DNA from: Pseudotabrizicola algicola
Lineage (GTDB): Bacteria > Pseudomonadota > Alphaproteobacteria > Rhodobacterales > Rhodobacteraceae
NCBI RefSeq assembly: GCF_010915705.1
Contig: NZ_JAAIKE010000002.1
Coordinates: 248,001 to 312,000 of the forward strand
Length of the DNA: 64,000 bases
Reading direction: 5' to 3'
The notes below the pieces were generated by a model, which saw only the letters and a program-made list of their open reading frames with translations, searched no databases and was not told the origin of the DNA. A program made the translations under genes and the position numbers. This document shows positions 1 to 8,223 of the stretch, piece after piece; position 1 is the first letter of the stretch; each line of letters opens with the position of its first letter.

Positions 1-1500
1 GGCCAGCACAAAGCCCGAGGCTTCGGCCACCTCGCGCAGCGCGTCCAGCTTTTCGGGCGTCGGCTCCTCATGCACGCGGAACAGCAAGGGCCGCTTCAGC
101 CGCACCAGTTCTTCCGCCGCCGCCACATTGGCAAGGATCATGAACTCCTCGATCAGCCGGTGCGCGTCGAACCGCTCCTTGAACGAGACCGAGGTGACCT
201 CGCCCGCCTCCGACAGTTCGATCCGCCGCTCCGGCAGGTCCAGATCCAGCGGCTGGCGCAGCGCGCGGGCGTGCTTTGTCGCGGCATAGGCCGCATAAAG
301 CGGGCGCAGCACGCCCTCCAGCAGCGGCGCGGTCACAGCGTCGGGGTTGCCATCCACCGCCGCCTGCACCTGCTCATAGCTCAGGCTGGCGACCGACCGC
401 ATCATGCCGCGCACGAAACGGTGGCTGATCTTGGCCCCCTGCGCATCCAGCCGCATCCGCACCGCAATACAGGCGCGGTCCACATGCTGGTGCAGGGAAC
501 ACAGATCGCCCGACAGCACATCGGGCAACATCGGCACCACCCTGTCGGGGAAATAGGTGGAATTGCCGCGCTTGCGCGCCTCGCGGTCCAAGGCAGAGCC
601 GGGGCGCACATAATAGGCCACATCGGCAATCGCGACCCAGACGACAAAGCCGCCCGGATTGCCGGGCTCGGTGTCATGCTCGGCGTAGACCGCGTCATCG
701 CGGTCGCGCGCATCGGCAGGGTCGATGGTGCACAGCGGCAGGTCGCGCAGATCGGTGCGCCCCTCCAGCGGCGCAGGCTGCGCACGGTCGGCCTCGGCAA
801 TCACCGCATCGGGAAACTGGTCGGGGATGCCATGCTGGTGAATGGCGATCAGGCTGACGGCCTTTGGCCCGCTCGGGTCGCCCAGCACCGCCGTCACCCG
901 CGCCTGCGGCAGACCCATGTTGCGCCGCCCCACCGCCTCGCCTTCGACCAGCTCGCCATCCTTGGCACCCAAAGTCATGTCGCGACCGACGCGCCATTCC
1001 TTGTCCTGCCCCTTGTCGATCGGCACGATCCGACCGCCCTCGGCCCCCGCGCGGAACACGCCCAGAACCCGCAAGGGGTTGGTGCCGATATGGCGGATCA
1101 GCCGCGCCTCATACTGGTATTCGCCCACATCCACGGGCGACAGCCGCGCCAGAATGCGCTCGCCCGCCGCAAGGGCCGGATCGCCCTTCTTCGGCACGAA
1201 CAGGATGCGCGGGGCCTCGCCCTCGCCAGTCCATTCCATCGGGCGGGCAAAGACATCGCCCTGCGCATCCGGTCCGGTGATCACCAGAATAGAGACGGGC
1301 GGCAAGCCTTCGGGGTCGCGATAGCTGCGGCCCTTCTTGGCAATCGCCCCCGTCTCGGCCAATTCGCCAAGGATGCGCTTCAACTCGATCCGCGCCGCCC
1401 CCTTGATGCCAAAGGCCTTGGCGATGTCGCGCTTGGCCGAAAGGCCGGGGTTATCGGTGATCCATTGCAGGATCTGCTCTTTGCTGGGCATCTGTTCCAT
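1..1500 (-). CDS. rnr: Ribonuclease R, 3' part cut by window edge
   Basis: This is the N-terminal 500 codons of a 3'-to-5' exoribonuclease that degrades structured RNA. The protein starts with a winged-helix segment (residues about 3-50, SKEQILQWITDNPGLSAKRD), followed by a cold-shock/S1-like region. The RNB catalytic core then begins; it shows TIDPADARDRDDAV, the metal-binding aspartate motif, and later DVLSGDLCSLHQHVDRAC, typical of RNase R. The frame stays open to base 1. Family members are about 750 residues, so the rest of RNB and the C-terminal S1 domain lie outside the window. The ATG at 1500 is chosen because an ATG four codons later gives almost the same start and nothing upstream is conserved. 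The gene is followed (upstream on the map) by moaE in the same direction. Confidence 0.93.
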   Translation of the reverse strand, partial: MEQMPSKEQILQWITDNPGLSAKRDIAKAFGIKGAARIELKRILGELAETGAIAKKGRSYRDPEGLPPVSILVITGPDAQGDVFARPMEWTGEGEAPRILFVPKKGDPALAAGERILARLSPVDVGEYQYEARLIRHIGTNPLRVLGVFRAGAEGGRIVPIDKGQDKEWRVGRDMTLGAKDGELVEGEAVGRRNMGLPQARVTAVLGDPSGPKAVSLIAIHQHGIPDQFPDAVIAEADRAQPAPLEGRTDLRDLPLCTIDPADARDRDDAVYAEHDTEPGNPGGFVVWVAIADVAYYVRPGSALDREARKRGNSTYFPDRVVPMLPDVLSGDLCSLHQHVDRACIAVRMRLDAQGAKISHRFVRGMMRSVASLSYEQVQAAVDGNPDAVTAPLLEGVLRPLYAAYAATKHARALRQPLDLDLPERRIELSEAGEVTSVSFKERFDAHRLIEEFMILANVAAAEELVRLKRPLLFRVHEEPTPEKLDALREVAEASGFVLA

Positions 1501-1576
1501 GACACCAGCCCTAGCACGCCCGGCAGGCGCAAGAAAGCCGCCTGCCGCTTGCAGCTTTCCCAAATGCGCCCGCGCG

Positions 1577-2017
1577 CTACCAGCGGGTCAGCGCGGCCTC
1601 GTCCTCGTCCTTGGCCGCAACCCAGGATGCCCCGTCCGGCCCAAGCTCCTTCTTCCAGAACGGCGCGCGGGACTTGAGGTAATCCATCAGGAACTCGGCG
1701 GCGGCAAAGGCATCGGCGCGGTGCGGCGCGGCGGTGGCGACCATCATGATCATCTCTCCCCCCGCCAGCCGCCCGTAACGGTGGATCACCAGCGCATCCA
1801 CCAGCGCCCAGCGCGCCACGGCCTGCTCCATGATCGCGGCGATGGCGCGCTCGGTCATGCCGGGGTAATGCTCGATCTCCATCGCCGAAAGGCTGCCGCC
1901 ATTGTCGCGCACGATGCCGGTGAAGGTCACCACCGCCCCCGCGCCCGCCGCCCCCTTGGCAAAGGCCAGCGACTCGGCCCCCAGATCGAAGGGCGCGTCC
2001 TGAACCGACAGGCGCAT
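1577..2017 (-). CDS. moaE: Molybdopterin synthase catalytic subunit MoaE
   Basis: This is the large subunit of molybdopterin synthase. It moves sulfur from MoaD thiocarboxylate to precursor Z (cPMP) to form the dithiolene of molybdopterin. The 146 residues match the family length. Diagnostic stretches are VVTFTGIVRD near residue 32, EHYPGMTERAIAAI, IHRYGRLAGGEMIMMV, and the lysine-rich active-site end LKSRAPFWKKE near residues 113-123. It lies one base after moaD in the same direction, so the two subunits are co-translated. Identification is firm. Confidence 0.96.
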   Translation of the reverse strand: MRLSVQDAPFDLGAESLAFAKGAAGAGAVVTFTGIVRDNGGSLSAMEIEHYPGMTERAIAAIMEQAVARWALVDALVIHRYGRLAGGEMIMMVATAAPHRADAFAAAEFLMDYLKSRAPFWKKELGPDGASWVAAKDEDEAALTRW

Positions 2018-2018
2018 C

Positions 2019-2270
2019 TCAGCCCCCCGTCATCGGCGGGAAGAACGCAATCTCGCGCACCCCGGCCAAAGGCGCGTCAAAACTGCCAAGCTCCTGATCC
2101 AGCGCCACCCGCAGGCTGGCCAGATCGGCAAAGGCCATCGCATAGCGCTCCTCGCGCGCGACCAGTTCGGCAACCAGATCGGCGACCGTCGCGGCCTCGG
2201 TCTGCACCGTCTCGCGCGGCAGGCCGATCCGCTCGCGCACCCATGCGAAATAAAGCACCTCGAGCTTCAC
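2019..2270 (-). CDS. moaD: Molybdopterin synthase sulfur carrier subunit MoaD
   Basis: This is a small ubiquitin-fold sulfur carrier of 83 residues. It ends in the required diglycine (FFPPMTGG), whose C-terminal glycine is adenylated and thiocarboxylated by MoeB. It starts with KLEVLYFAWVRERIG, as expected for MoaD. Its ATG overlaps the pgsA stop codon (ATGA), and moaE follows directly, so pgsA-moaD-moaE form one coupled unit, a common arrangement in Rhodobacterales. Confidence 0.95.
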   Translation of the reverse strand: MKLEVLYFAWVRERIGLPRETVQTEAATVADLVAELVAREERYAMAFADLASLRVALDQELGSFDAPLAGVREIAFFPPMTGG

Positions 2271-2935
2271 GGCTTTTCATCCTTGAGATAAGGCAGCGAT
2301 TTGCGGAAATAATCCCATCCGGTCATCAGCGTCAGCACAGCCGCCACCCAGATCAGCGCCAGACCCACCAGCGTTGCCACCGAAGAACAGCCCCGCGCGC
2401 CGCAAGACCGCAGCGGGTCCGCCAGCCCCTGCGAGACGAGCGAGGCGTATTGTTCGGCCGTCATGCCGCGCCGCGCGATCCCCTCCAGATGCTCCAGCCC
2501 GGTGCCAAGGAACAGCACCGCAATCGCGATCATCTGCGCCGTGGTCTTCCACTTGGCCAGCTTGGTCACCTTGAGCAAGCCCGCCTTGGCCCCCAGAAAC
2601 TCGCGCAGGCCCGACACAAAGACCTCGCGGAACAGGATCAGGGTGACAGGCAGGATCAGCCACGGGTTCATCCCCGAATAGCCGGTGATGATGACCAGAG
2701 CGATCACCACCATCGCCTTGTCGGCAATCGGGTCCAGCATGGCCCCGAACTTCGATTCCTGCTGCCAGCGCCGTGCGATATAGCCGTCGAACCAGTCGGT
2801 GATCGCGGCCACGATGAACAGCGTCAGCGCGAACCAGTCCGCCCAGGGCCGATGGAAATACAGGAACATGATCGCGACGCCGGGCGCCGCAATCAGGCGC
2901 ATCACCGTCAGGATATTGGGCAGCGTCCATCTCAT
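2267..2935 (-). CDS. pgsA: CDP-diacylglycerol--glycerol-3-phosphate 3-phosphatidyltransferase
   Basis: This integral membrane enzyme makes phosphatidylglycerol phosphate from CDP-diacylglycerol and glycerol 3-phosphate, the first committed step toward phosphatidylglycerol and cardiolipin. The 222-residue protein has the full CDP-alcohol phosphotransferase signature at residues 47-72: D47, D50, G51, A54, R55, G64, D68 and D72 (DWFDGYIARR then GAMLDPIAD). Hydrophobic segments lie around residues 10-45, 75-105 and 185-210. A short insert rich in Cys and Gly sits near residues 165-180. It is the first gene of the pgsA-moaD-moaE unit. Confidence 0.95.
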   Translation of the reverse strand: MRWTLPNILTVMRLIAAPGVAIMFLYFHRPWADWFALTLFIVAAITDWFDGYIARRWQQESKFGAMLDPIADKAMVVIALVIITGYSGMNPWLILPVTLILFREVFVSGLREFLGAKAGLLKVTKLAKWKTTAQMIAIAVLFLGTGLEHLEGIARRGMTAEQYASLVSQGLADPLRSCGARGCSSVATLVGLALIWVAAVLTLMTGWDYFRKSLPYLKDEKP

Positions 2936-2981
2936 GCCCGATGCTTAACGCAATATTCGCGCCAGAGGAAAGCGGATTTGC

Positions 2982-3671
2982 TCAGAAGGGCGGCGGGGCG
3001 GTAAAGCTGACCAGCTCACCGCTGGCCGGGTGGTGCAGCCGCAAGGTCTCGGAATGCAGCATAAGCCGATCCGCCGCCCGCGCCGCGCCGCTGGCATAGA
3101 TCTGATCCCCGATGATCGGATGGCCCAGCGCCAGCATATGCACCCGCAACTGGTGGCTGCGCCCCGTCAGCGGCGACAGGCGCACCCGCGTCTCTGTCTC
3201 GCTGCGCCCGATCACCTCCCAATCAGTCTGCGCGGGGCGACCGCTTTCGTGGTCCACCATCTGGCGCGGGCGGTTCGGCCAGTCGCTGCCCAAGGGCAGG
3301 TCCACATGGCCGCGCTCCTCTGCCATCACGCCCCAGACCCGCGCCACATAGGTCTTTTTCGCCCGCCGCTTCTCGAATTCCTGCCCCAGAAAGGCCTGCG
3401 CCTGTTTCGTGCGGGCAAAGATCATCACGCCCGAGGTGTCGCAATCCAGCCGGTGCACCACCAGCGCATCCCAATATTCCGCCATCAGGCGCGAGATCAG
3501 GCAATCCTGCCGCCCCTCCAGCTTGCCCGGAACGCTCAGCAATCCGGCGGGCTTGTCCACCACCAGAATCTGCGCATCCTCGTGCAGCACCGACAAGGGC
3601 ACATCCGGCGGATCATAGCTGAAATCGGGGATCAGGCTGGGCGCGTGATCGGGCACCTTGCGCCGCGTCAT
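2982..3671 (-). CDS. RluA-family pseudouridine synthase
   Basis: This enzyme isomerises uridine to pseudouridine in rRNA or tRNA. The catalytic motif HRLDCDTSG lies at residues 73-81, with the nucleophile Asp at 76. The protein also has VVDKPAGLLSVPGK, RSHQLRVHM, and the C-terminal LMLHSETLRLHHP typical of RluA. No S4 domain is present, and the length (229 residues) fits RluA (23S U746 and tRNA U32) better than RluC/D. I chose the ATG at 3671 because it overlaps the stop of the upstream gene as ATGA; the 35 codons before it are antisense-like and not conserved. The exact target base cannot be told from sequence alone. Confidence 0.92.
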   Translation of the reverse strand: MTRRKVPDHAPSLIPDFSYDPPDVPLSVLHEDAQILVVDKPAGLLSVPGKLEGRQDCLISRLMAEYWDALVVHRLDCDTSGVMIFARTKQAQAFLGQEFEKRRAKKTYVARVWGVMAEERGHVDLPLGSDWPNRPRQMVDHESGRPAQTDWEVIGRSETETRVRLSPLTGRSHQLRVHMLALGHPIIGDQIYASGAARAADRLMLHSETLRLHHPASGELVSFTAPPPF

Positions 3672-4564
3672 CGGATCGTGTGGCCCGCCGCGCGCAGGCA
3701 CTCTGCCAGATGGCGGATATGGGCCGGCCCCACCTCGCAGCACCCGCCCACGATCGTGGCCCCCATCTCGACCCACCCCATCGCAAAGGCGGCATATTTC
3801 TCCGGCGTCAGGTCATGGCGGTGGGTCAGTTCCGCCACCGTCGGCGCATCCTTCAGGAAGTTGCCGGAAATATGGGTGAACCCGTTGGCATAGGCACCAA
3901 ACGGCAGCCCCAGTGTCCTGATCCCCGCCAGCGCATCGCCCATCGCCTCGGGCACCGAGCAATTGGCCAGCACCGCCGCCACCGGATATCGCGCGACAAG
4001 CGCGGCAAGCTCCGTCACCGCCTCGCCCGAGCGCAACTTGCCCCCGTCATGGTCATCGACCGACACCGACAGCCAGACCGGCCGCCCCGCCGCCTGCGCG
4101 CCCGCCACCGCGCCCTCGGCCTGTTCGACACTCGCCATCGTCTCGCACAGGATCACATCCACATGCGGGCCGAGGATCCGGGCGATCTCGGCATATTTCG
4201 GCGCGGCGACCGCCACCGGTTCTGTCACCTCGGGCCGATAGGTGGCCACCAGCGGCCCCATCGAGCCTGCAATCATCCCGCCCCCGTGCGCGCCGCGCGC
4301 CTCATGCGCCTCGGCCAGCGCGCGCAGGTGCAGCGCGTGAAACAGATGGTCCAGATCGAACCGCACCAAGCGGTCATGGTGGATGGCATAGGTGTTGGTG
4401 GTGGCCACCGAAGCCCCGGCGGCAAAGTAATCGGCATGGATCGCCGTCACCATGCCCGGATGGTCGATCATCACCCGCGTGGCCCAGAGCGGCGTCGGCA
4501 CATCGCCCGAGCGCGCCACCAGTTCCTGTCCCATGCCGCCGTCCAGAAGGGTGATCTGTGCCAT
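3668..4564 (-). CDS. Homocysteine S-methyltransferase family protein
   Basis: This is a zinc-dependent methyltransferase of the betaine/S-methylmethionine-homocysteine methyltransferase family, which makes methionine from homocysteine. The N-terminal LLDGGMGQEL motif, the NCSVPEAM cysteine in the middle, and the C-terminal IVGGCCEVGP (Cys 275 and 276) supply the three zinc-binding cysteines. Length (298) fits the family. The methyl donor (betaine, S-methylmethionine or another) is not evident. It sits between msrC (13 bases upstream) and the pseudouridine synthase gene (ATGA overlap), so methionine repair and methionine synthesis are joined in one operon. Confidence 0.9.
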   Translation of the reverse strand: MAQITLLDGGMGQELVARSGDVPTPLWATRVMIDHPGMVTAIHADYFAAGASVATTNTYAIHHDRLVRFDLDHLFHALHLRALAEAHEARGAHGGGMIAGSMGPLVATYRPEVTEPVAVAAPKYAEIARILGPHVDVILCETMASVEQAEGAVAGAQAAGRPVWLSVSVDDHDGGKLRSGEAVTELAALVARYPVAAVLANCSVPEAMGDALAGIRTLGLPFGAYANGFTHISGNFLKDAPTVAELTHRHDLTPEKYAAFAMGWVEMGATIVGGCCEVGPAHIRHLAECLRAAGHTIR

Positions 4565-4576
4565 CGTTCCGTCCTT

Positions 4577-5035
4577 TCAGGCCGCGTCGCGGAACACATC
4601 CGCAAGCAGCGCGGTAAAGAATGCCTCATCCTCGGCGGTAAAGGCCGCAGGTGTGTTGCTGTCCAGATCGAGCACGCCCAGCAAGGTGCCCGCCCCGTTC
4701 CAGACCGGCAGCACCAGTTCCGACCGGGTGCTGGAGGAACAGGCGATATGGTCGGGAAAGGCCTCGACATCGGGCACGTTCAACACCTGCCCCGTGCGCG
4801 CGACCGCCCCGCAAACTCCGCGCGAGAACGGAATCACAAGGCAGCCATGCCCGCCCTGATACGGCCCGATCTTCAACAGTTCCGGCGCGACCACGCGGTA
4901 GAACCCTGTCCAGTCGCTGAGCGGGTGGTGATGATGCACCTCGCAGGCCACTGTGGCCATCAGCGCCACCGCGTCAGTTTCGCCCTGCGTCAGCGACAGG
5001 ATGGCGCTGCGCAATGTCTCATAATCGGGGGTCAT
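4577..5035 (-). CDS. msrC: Free methionine-(R)-sulfoxide reductase, GAF-domain type
   Basis: This single GAF-domain protein of 152 residues reduces free methionine-(R)-sulfoxide to methionine in the cytoplasm. The family's three redox cysteines are present: C65 (GCLVIPF), C75 (GVCG) and C99 (HIACSSSTRSEL). The conserved WTGFYR and LLGVLDLDS stretches are also visible. Ordinary cyclic-nucleotide-binding GAF domains lack this cysteine pattern, so the enzymatic assignment is good. It is the first gene of a minus-strand operon with a homocysteine methyltransferase and an RluA-type synthase. Its upstream region is 349 bases long and contains a foldable element (5221-5288). Confidence 0.9.
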   Translation of the reverse strand: MTPDYETLRSAILSLTQGETDAVALMATVACEVHHHHPLSDWTGFYRVVAPELLKIGPYQGGHGCLVIPFSRGVCGAVARTGQVLNVPDVEAFPDHIACSSSTRSELVLPVWNGAGTLLGVLDLDSNTPAAFTAEDEAFFTALLADVFRDAA

Positions 5036-5220
5036 TTCCGCTATCCCAAATCTTGTGGTCCGGCGGGCCGCCTCGGCGCGCCTCTCCCCCTGCCCCTAGC
5101 ACACCGGCTTGCACCGCGCCAAGCAGGCAGTCGGGCGCGTCAGGGGCTCGGCGGCCACGCGGCACGGCGGCGGCGGGCTCCAACGCTCTCGAAACCAGAC
5201 CATACATGGGGAAAGCAGCG

Positions 5221-5288
5221 GCATAAAGAACCTCGACGCCACGGACTGGGTGGGGGCGTTTCCCGCAGCGCCGAGGGAAGCTTTATGC
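5221..5288. other. Foldable intergenic element, possible structured RNA
   Basis: The 349-base gap 5036-5384 holds no credible gene. Within it, GCATAAAG (5221-5228) and CTTTATGC (5281-5288) are exact inverted repeats. Inside them CCTCG (5231-5235) pairs with CGAGG (5272-5276), and ACGCC (5236-5240) with GGCGT (5255-5259). This gives nested helices closing a hairpin. There is no T-tract, so it does not look like an intrinsic terminator, and it does not fit tRNA, SRP RNA, RNase P RNA, tmRNA or a riboswitch class I can recall. On the minus strand it would lie in the msrC leader; it may also belong to the 3' end of the rsbW-like transcript. The direction is undecided. Confidence 0.4.
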
Positions 5289-5384
5289 AGCTACCCTTCT
5301 ACTATCGGCAGACCAGACGCCGGTTTTAGGGGGAAAGTTGGGCGCTTTCGCGTCAATTTTGAAAAGCGCGAAACAATCGCGCCT

Positions 5385-5819
5385 TCAATGCGGATACTGT
5401 TGAGCCGAGATGCGGAACGACAGGAAGTTACGCTCCCCCTCGCGGCGATAGTTCAGATCCTCGGACAGGGCGCGAATCAAATGCCAGCCAAAGCCGCCCT
5501 CGGGCAAATCCCCTTCGGCAGGCAGGGCGGGAGCCTCGCCTTCGGGCAGACCGCCCCCCGGCAGCGGCAATCCGGCATCCATGATCCGGCAGGTCAGACC
5601 GCCGGGCGAGACGTCAATCGTCACCTCGATCTCGCCGGGGGCCTGCGCATAGGCATGTTCCACAATGTTGTTCAGCGCCTCTGCCAGCACGATCTGGGCG
5701 GTGTCGCGCGCATCTGCCGTCATCGCCCCGGCAAGCAACCGTTCGAACAGGGCGCACAGCGCCTGCCGCACCGCCAGAGGGTCCGACGGGATGACAATGC
5801 GGGTGCGCCGCCGCGCCAT
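5385..5819 (-). CDS. RsbW-like anti-sigma factor / serine kinase (HATPase domain)
   Basis: This small protein is a lone GHKL ATPase domain of the RsbW/SpoIIAB type, which in partner-switching systems phosphorylates a STAS antagonist and binds a sigma factor or other target. It has an N-box (VLAEALNNIVEHAY), a G1-like box (IMDAGLPLP) and a G2-like box (GGFGWHLIRAL). The ATG at 5819 follows the STAS stop codon by one base; an ATG at 5831 would overlap it and add four residues. Its partner is the STAS gene directly upstream. No sigma factor or PP2C phosphatase gene is in the window, so the target is unknown. Confidence 0.88.
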   Translation of the reverse strand: MARRRTRIVIPSDPLAVRQALCALFERLLAGAMTADARDTAQIVLAEALNNIVEHAYAQAPGEIEVTIDVSPGGLTCRIMDAGLPLPGGGLPEGEAPALPAEGDLPEGGFGWHLIRALSEDLNYRREGERNFLSFRISAQQYPH

Positions 5820-5820
5820 A

Positions 5821-6165
5821 TCACAGGGCATGCTGCGTGCCAGCCGCGATATCGGACAAGGCGGGGCGGATGGTGAACACCGTATCCATCCGCGTCAGCC
5901 GGAACACCTTTTCCACCGCCGGTGTGAGCCCCGCAAGTTCCAGCGGCCGCTCGGGCCCCAGCGCCTTGCGCACCGCCACCACGGCGCCAAGGCCGGAACT
6001 GTCGATAAAGGTCACCTGCGACAGATCGAGCAGCACACGCCCCCCCTCTGCCGTCACAAGATCACGCATCCGATCCTTGAAATCTATCGCCCCTGCCGCG
6101 TCGATCCGCGCCTCGCGGACATGGACGATCATCAGGTCAGGGGTTTGGGTGCAGTCCAGTTGCAT
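5821..6165 (-). CDS. STAS-domain anti-anti-sigma factor
   Basis: This 114-residue protein is a single STAS domain of the RsbV/SpoIIAA type. The phosphorylation site is clear in VTFIDSSGLGAVVAV (Ser 56/57). Unphosphorylated, such proteins sequester the RsbW-type kinase and free its target; phosphorylation reverses this. It is co-transcribed with the kinase gene just downstream. Partner switching is established for this family; the output here is unknown. Confidence 0.9.
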   Translation of the reverse strand: MQLDCTQTPDLMIVHVREARIDAAGAIDFKDRMRDLVTAEGGRVLLDLSQVTFIDSSGLGAVVAVRKALGPERPLELAGLTPAVEKVFRLTRMDTVFTIRPALSDIAAGTQHAL

Positions 6166-6231
6166 GCTTGCCCTCCGCTTGCTGCGGCAAGGCTAGCCCC
6201 CAAAGGTTACCGATCGGTCAATGCGCAAACG

Positions 6232-6558
6232 TCAGTTCAACTGGAACTGGAGCGGATAGCGCCCGTCCTCGAAATCGCCGAACAGATCGCTCAGGTCCGG
6301 ATGGCCGACAGGCTCGCCGGTTTCGTCGGGAACGAGGTTCTGCTCCGACACATAGGCGACGTAATAACTTTGGTCATTCTCGGCCAACAGATGATAGAAC
6401 GGCTGGTCTTTCGACGGGCGGCTCTCTTCGGGAATGTTCTCATACCATTCGTCGGTATTGGAAAACATCGCATCCACATCGAAAACAACACCGCGAAACG
6501 GGTGCTTGCGATGGCGCAAAACCTGACCAAGATGATATTTTGGCGTTAATCTCAGCAT
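6232..6558 (-). CDS. hspQ: Heat shock protein HspQ
   Basis: This 108-residue protein has the HspQ / hemimethylated-DNA-binding (YccV) domain. Typical stretches are KYHLGQVLRHRKHPFRGVVFDVD, DQPFYHLLAEND and YVAYVSEQNLVPD. In enterobacteria HspQ is a specificity factor that helps Lon degrade some substrates and is itself a Lon substrate. It is divergent from the AEC transporter gene with 83 bases between. No heat-shock promoter is obvious there. Confidence 0.92.
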   Translation of the reverse strand: MLRLTPKYHLGQVLRHRKHPFRGVVFDVDAMFSNTDEWYENIPEESRPSKDQPFYHLLAENDQSYYVAYVSEQNLVPDETGEPVGHPDLSDLFGDFEDGRYPLQFQLN

Positions 6559-6641
6559 AGCTTGCGTCCCCTTGTCAGGATTATTAATCCCGATGACGGT
6601 GCCTTGTCCACCTGACAGGCGGCGATACAGGGAAACAAACT

Positions 6642-7523
6642 GTGGTCCTTATCCTCACAGTGCTGGAAATCGTGGCCCCCGTGGGGCTCTTGGGGCTCAT
6701 CGGCTATCTGTGGGTGCGCACCGGCCATGAATACCGGATGGAGTTCATCACACGCCTGTCGATGACGCTCTCGGTGCCGGCGCTGATCTTCACCGCGCTG
6801 ATGCAGGCCGAACTGGACCCGCAGGCGCTGACCTCGGTCACTCTGGCCGCCATCGCCGCCTATGGCGCGCTTACGCTGATCCTCTGGGGCGTGGTCAAAC
6901 TGCTGCGGCTGGAGCGGCGCACCTATCTTGCGCCGCTGATCTTCGGCAACACCGGCAACGTGGGCCTTCCCCTCGCGCTCTTTGCCTTTGGCGAGGCGGG
7001 CCTGGGCTATGCCGTCGTCATCTTCGCGGTGATGATGGTCTGGAGCTTTACCTTCGGCATCTGGCTCGTCTCGGGCGGCGGCTCTGTCACGCGCGTGGTC
7101 AGGGAACCGGCGATGCTGGCCACGCTTCTGGGCGCGCTGTTCCTGTGGCAAGGGTGGCAAACCCCGGTCTGGCTGACGAATTCGCTCACGCTGCTGGGCC
7201 AGATCGCCATTCCGATGATGCTCATCACCCTTGGCGTCGCGGTCGCGCGGCTCACCCCCGGCAGGCTGGGGCAGGCGCTCTGGCTGTCGCTGATGCGCGG
7301 CGGGCTCACCGTCGCGGTGGCCGTGGCGGTGGGGCGGTTCTTCGCGCTCGACCCGGTGGGCTTTGCCGTGCTTGTCGTGCAGGTCAGCACCCCCGTTGCC
7401 GTCACCTCCTACATGCTGGCCGAGAAATACGGGGCCGATGCCGATGCCGTCGCGGGACTTGTCATCGCGTCAACCCTGCTCGCGGTCATCACTTTACCGC
7501 TCACTCTCGGTTTTCTGATCTAG
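6642..7523 (+). CDS. AEC family transporter
   Basis: This is an integral membrane permease of the auxin efflux carrier family, which moves small organic acids such as malate or malonate. The 293 residues contain about ten hydrophobic segments in two halves, with the family features FGNTGNVGLPL (near residue 104) and STPVAVTSYMLAEKYG near residue 250. The start codon is GTG. A second AEC gene lies at 11898-12833; the two share the fold but differ in sequence. No substrate clue comes from the neighbours. Confidence 0.87.
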   Translation: MVLILTVLEIVAPVGLLGLIGYLWVRTGHEYRMEFITRLSMTLSVPALIFTALMQAELDPQALTSVTLAAIAAYGALTLILWGVVKLLRLERRTYLAPLIFGNTGNVGLPLALFAFGEAGLGYAVVIFAVMMVWSFTFGIWLVSGGGSVTRVVREPAMLATLLGALFLWQGWQTPVWLTNSLTLLGQIAIPMMLITLGVAVARLTPGRLGQALWLSLMRGGLTVAVAVAVGRFFALDPVGFAVLVVQVSTPVAVTSYMLAEKYGADADAVAGLVIASTLLAVITLPLTLGFLI

Positions 7524-7602
7524 ACCCCGCGCATGCCCCATTTCCCCCGCACGGCTTTTGCCCTATGATTTGCCGCAATAAAGATAAACGTGCGAGGGGC
7601 AG

Positions 7603-8193
7603 ATGAGCAGACTTCTCCGCGCGTCGATACTGTTGCTGTTGCTGGCTGCCTGTGGCGGCGGAAGCAGTCAATTCTCGGCGCCCCGTGACCTGGAAAACGC
7701 TTGCGCCATCGTGCGAGAGCGTCCGCAATACCTGAACGCGATGCGCGCCACCGAACGCAAGTGGGGCATCCCCATCCATGTCCAGATGGCCACCATCCAT
7801 CAGGAATCGAAATTCATCGGCAATGCCCAGACCCCGCACAGATTTGCGCTCGGGGTCATTCCGATGGGGCGGCAATCCTCGGCCTATGGCTATTCGCAGG
7901 CGCTCGACGGCACCTGGGAGGAGTACCAGAAAGAGCAGAACCGCCGCAGCGCGCGCCGCGACCGTATTGCCGATGCCACCGATTTCATGGGCTGGTATAT
8001 GGACCAGAGCGAGAAACGGCTTGGCATCTCCAAGGCCGACGCCCGCAACCAGTATCTTGCCTATCACGAAGGCCGCACCGGCTATGCCCGCCAAAGCTAT
8101 CTGGCAAAGCCCTGGCTGGTCGATGTGGCAGGCCGTGTGCAGCGCCGGTCCGAGATGTATGCCCTGCAACTGGCAAGCTGCGGGCGGCGCTGA
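7603..8193 (+). CDS. Lysozyme-like lipoprotein (SLT/transglycosylase fold)
   Basis: This 196-residue lipoprotein has a signal peptide ending in the lipobox LLAAC (Cys near residue 18). The mature part resembles a lysozyme-like or soluble lytic transglycosylase domain: IPIHVQMATIHQESKF carries the putative catalytic Glu, followed by AYGYSQALDGTWEEY and a late YLAYHEGRTGYAR motif. It probably acts on peptidoglycan in the periplasm while anchored to a membrane. It ends 30 bases before the convergent lolA, the gene for lipoprotein sorting. Enzymatic activity is inferred from the motifs. Confidence 0.82.
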   Translation: MSRLLRASILLLLLAACGGGSSQFSAPRDLENACAIVRERPQYLNAMRATERKWGIPIHVQMATIHQESKFIGNAQTPHRFALGVIPMGRQSSAYGYSQALDGTWEEYQKEQNRRSARRDRIADATDFMGWYMDQSEKRLGISKADARNQYLAYHEGRTGYARQSYLAKPWLVDVAGRVQRRSEMYALQLASCGRR

Positions 8194-8223
8194 TCCGCCC
8201 GCAAAGCCGCAGCAACCCCGCCG

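Noticed and set aside
70-1677. Plus-strand open frame of 535 codons over rnr and moaE
   Set aside because: It spans two real genes on the other strand, which have clear motifs, and has no ribosome site.
5221-5288. tRNA, tmRNA, SRP RNA or RNase P RNA
   Set aside because: No T-loop, CCA-side acceptor, GGAAGCAGC loop or RNase P core was found in the element on either strand.
3680-5329. Plus-strand open frame of 549 codons across bmt and msrC
   Set aside because: Antisense shadow; the minus-strand products carry zinc and redox cysteine motifs.
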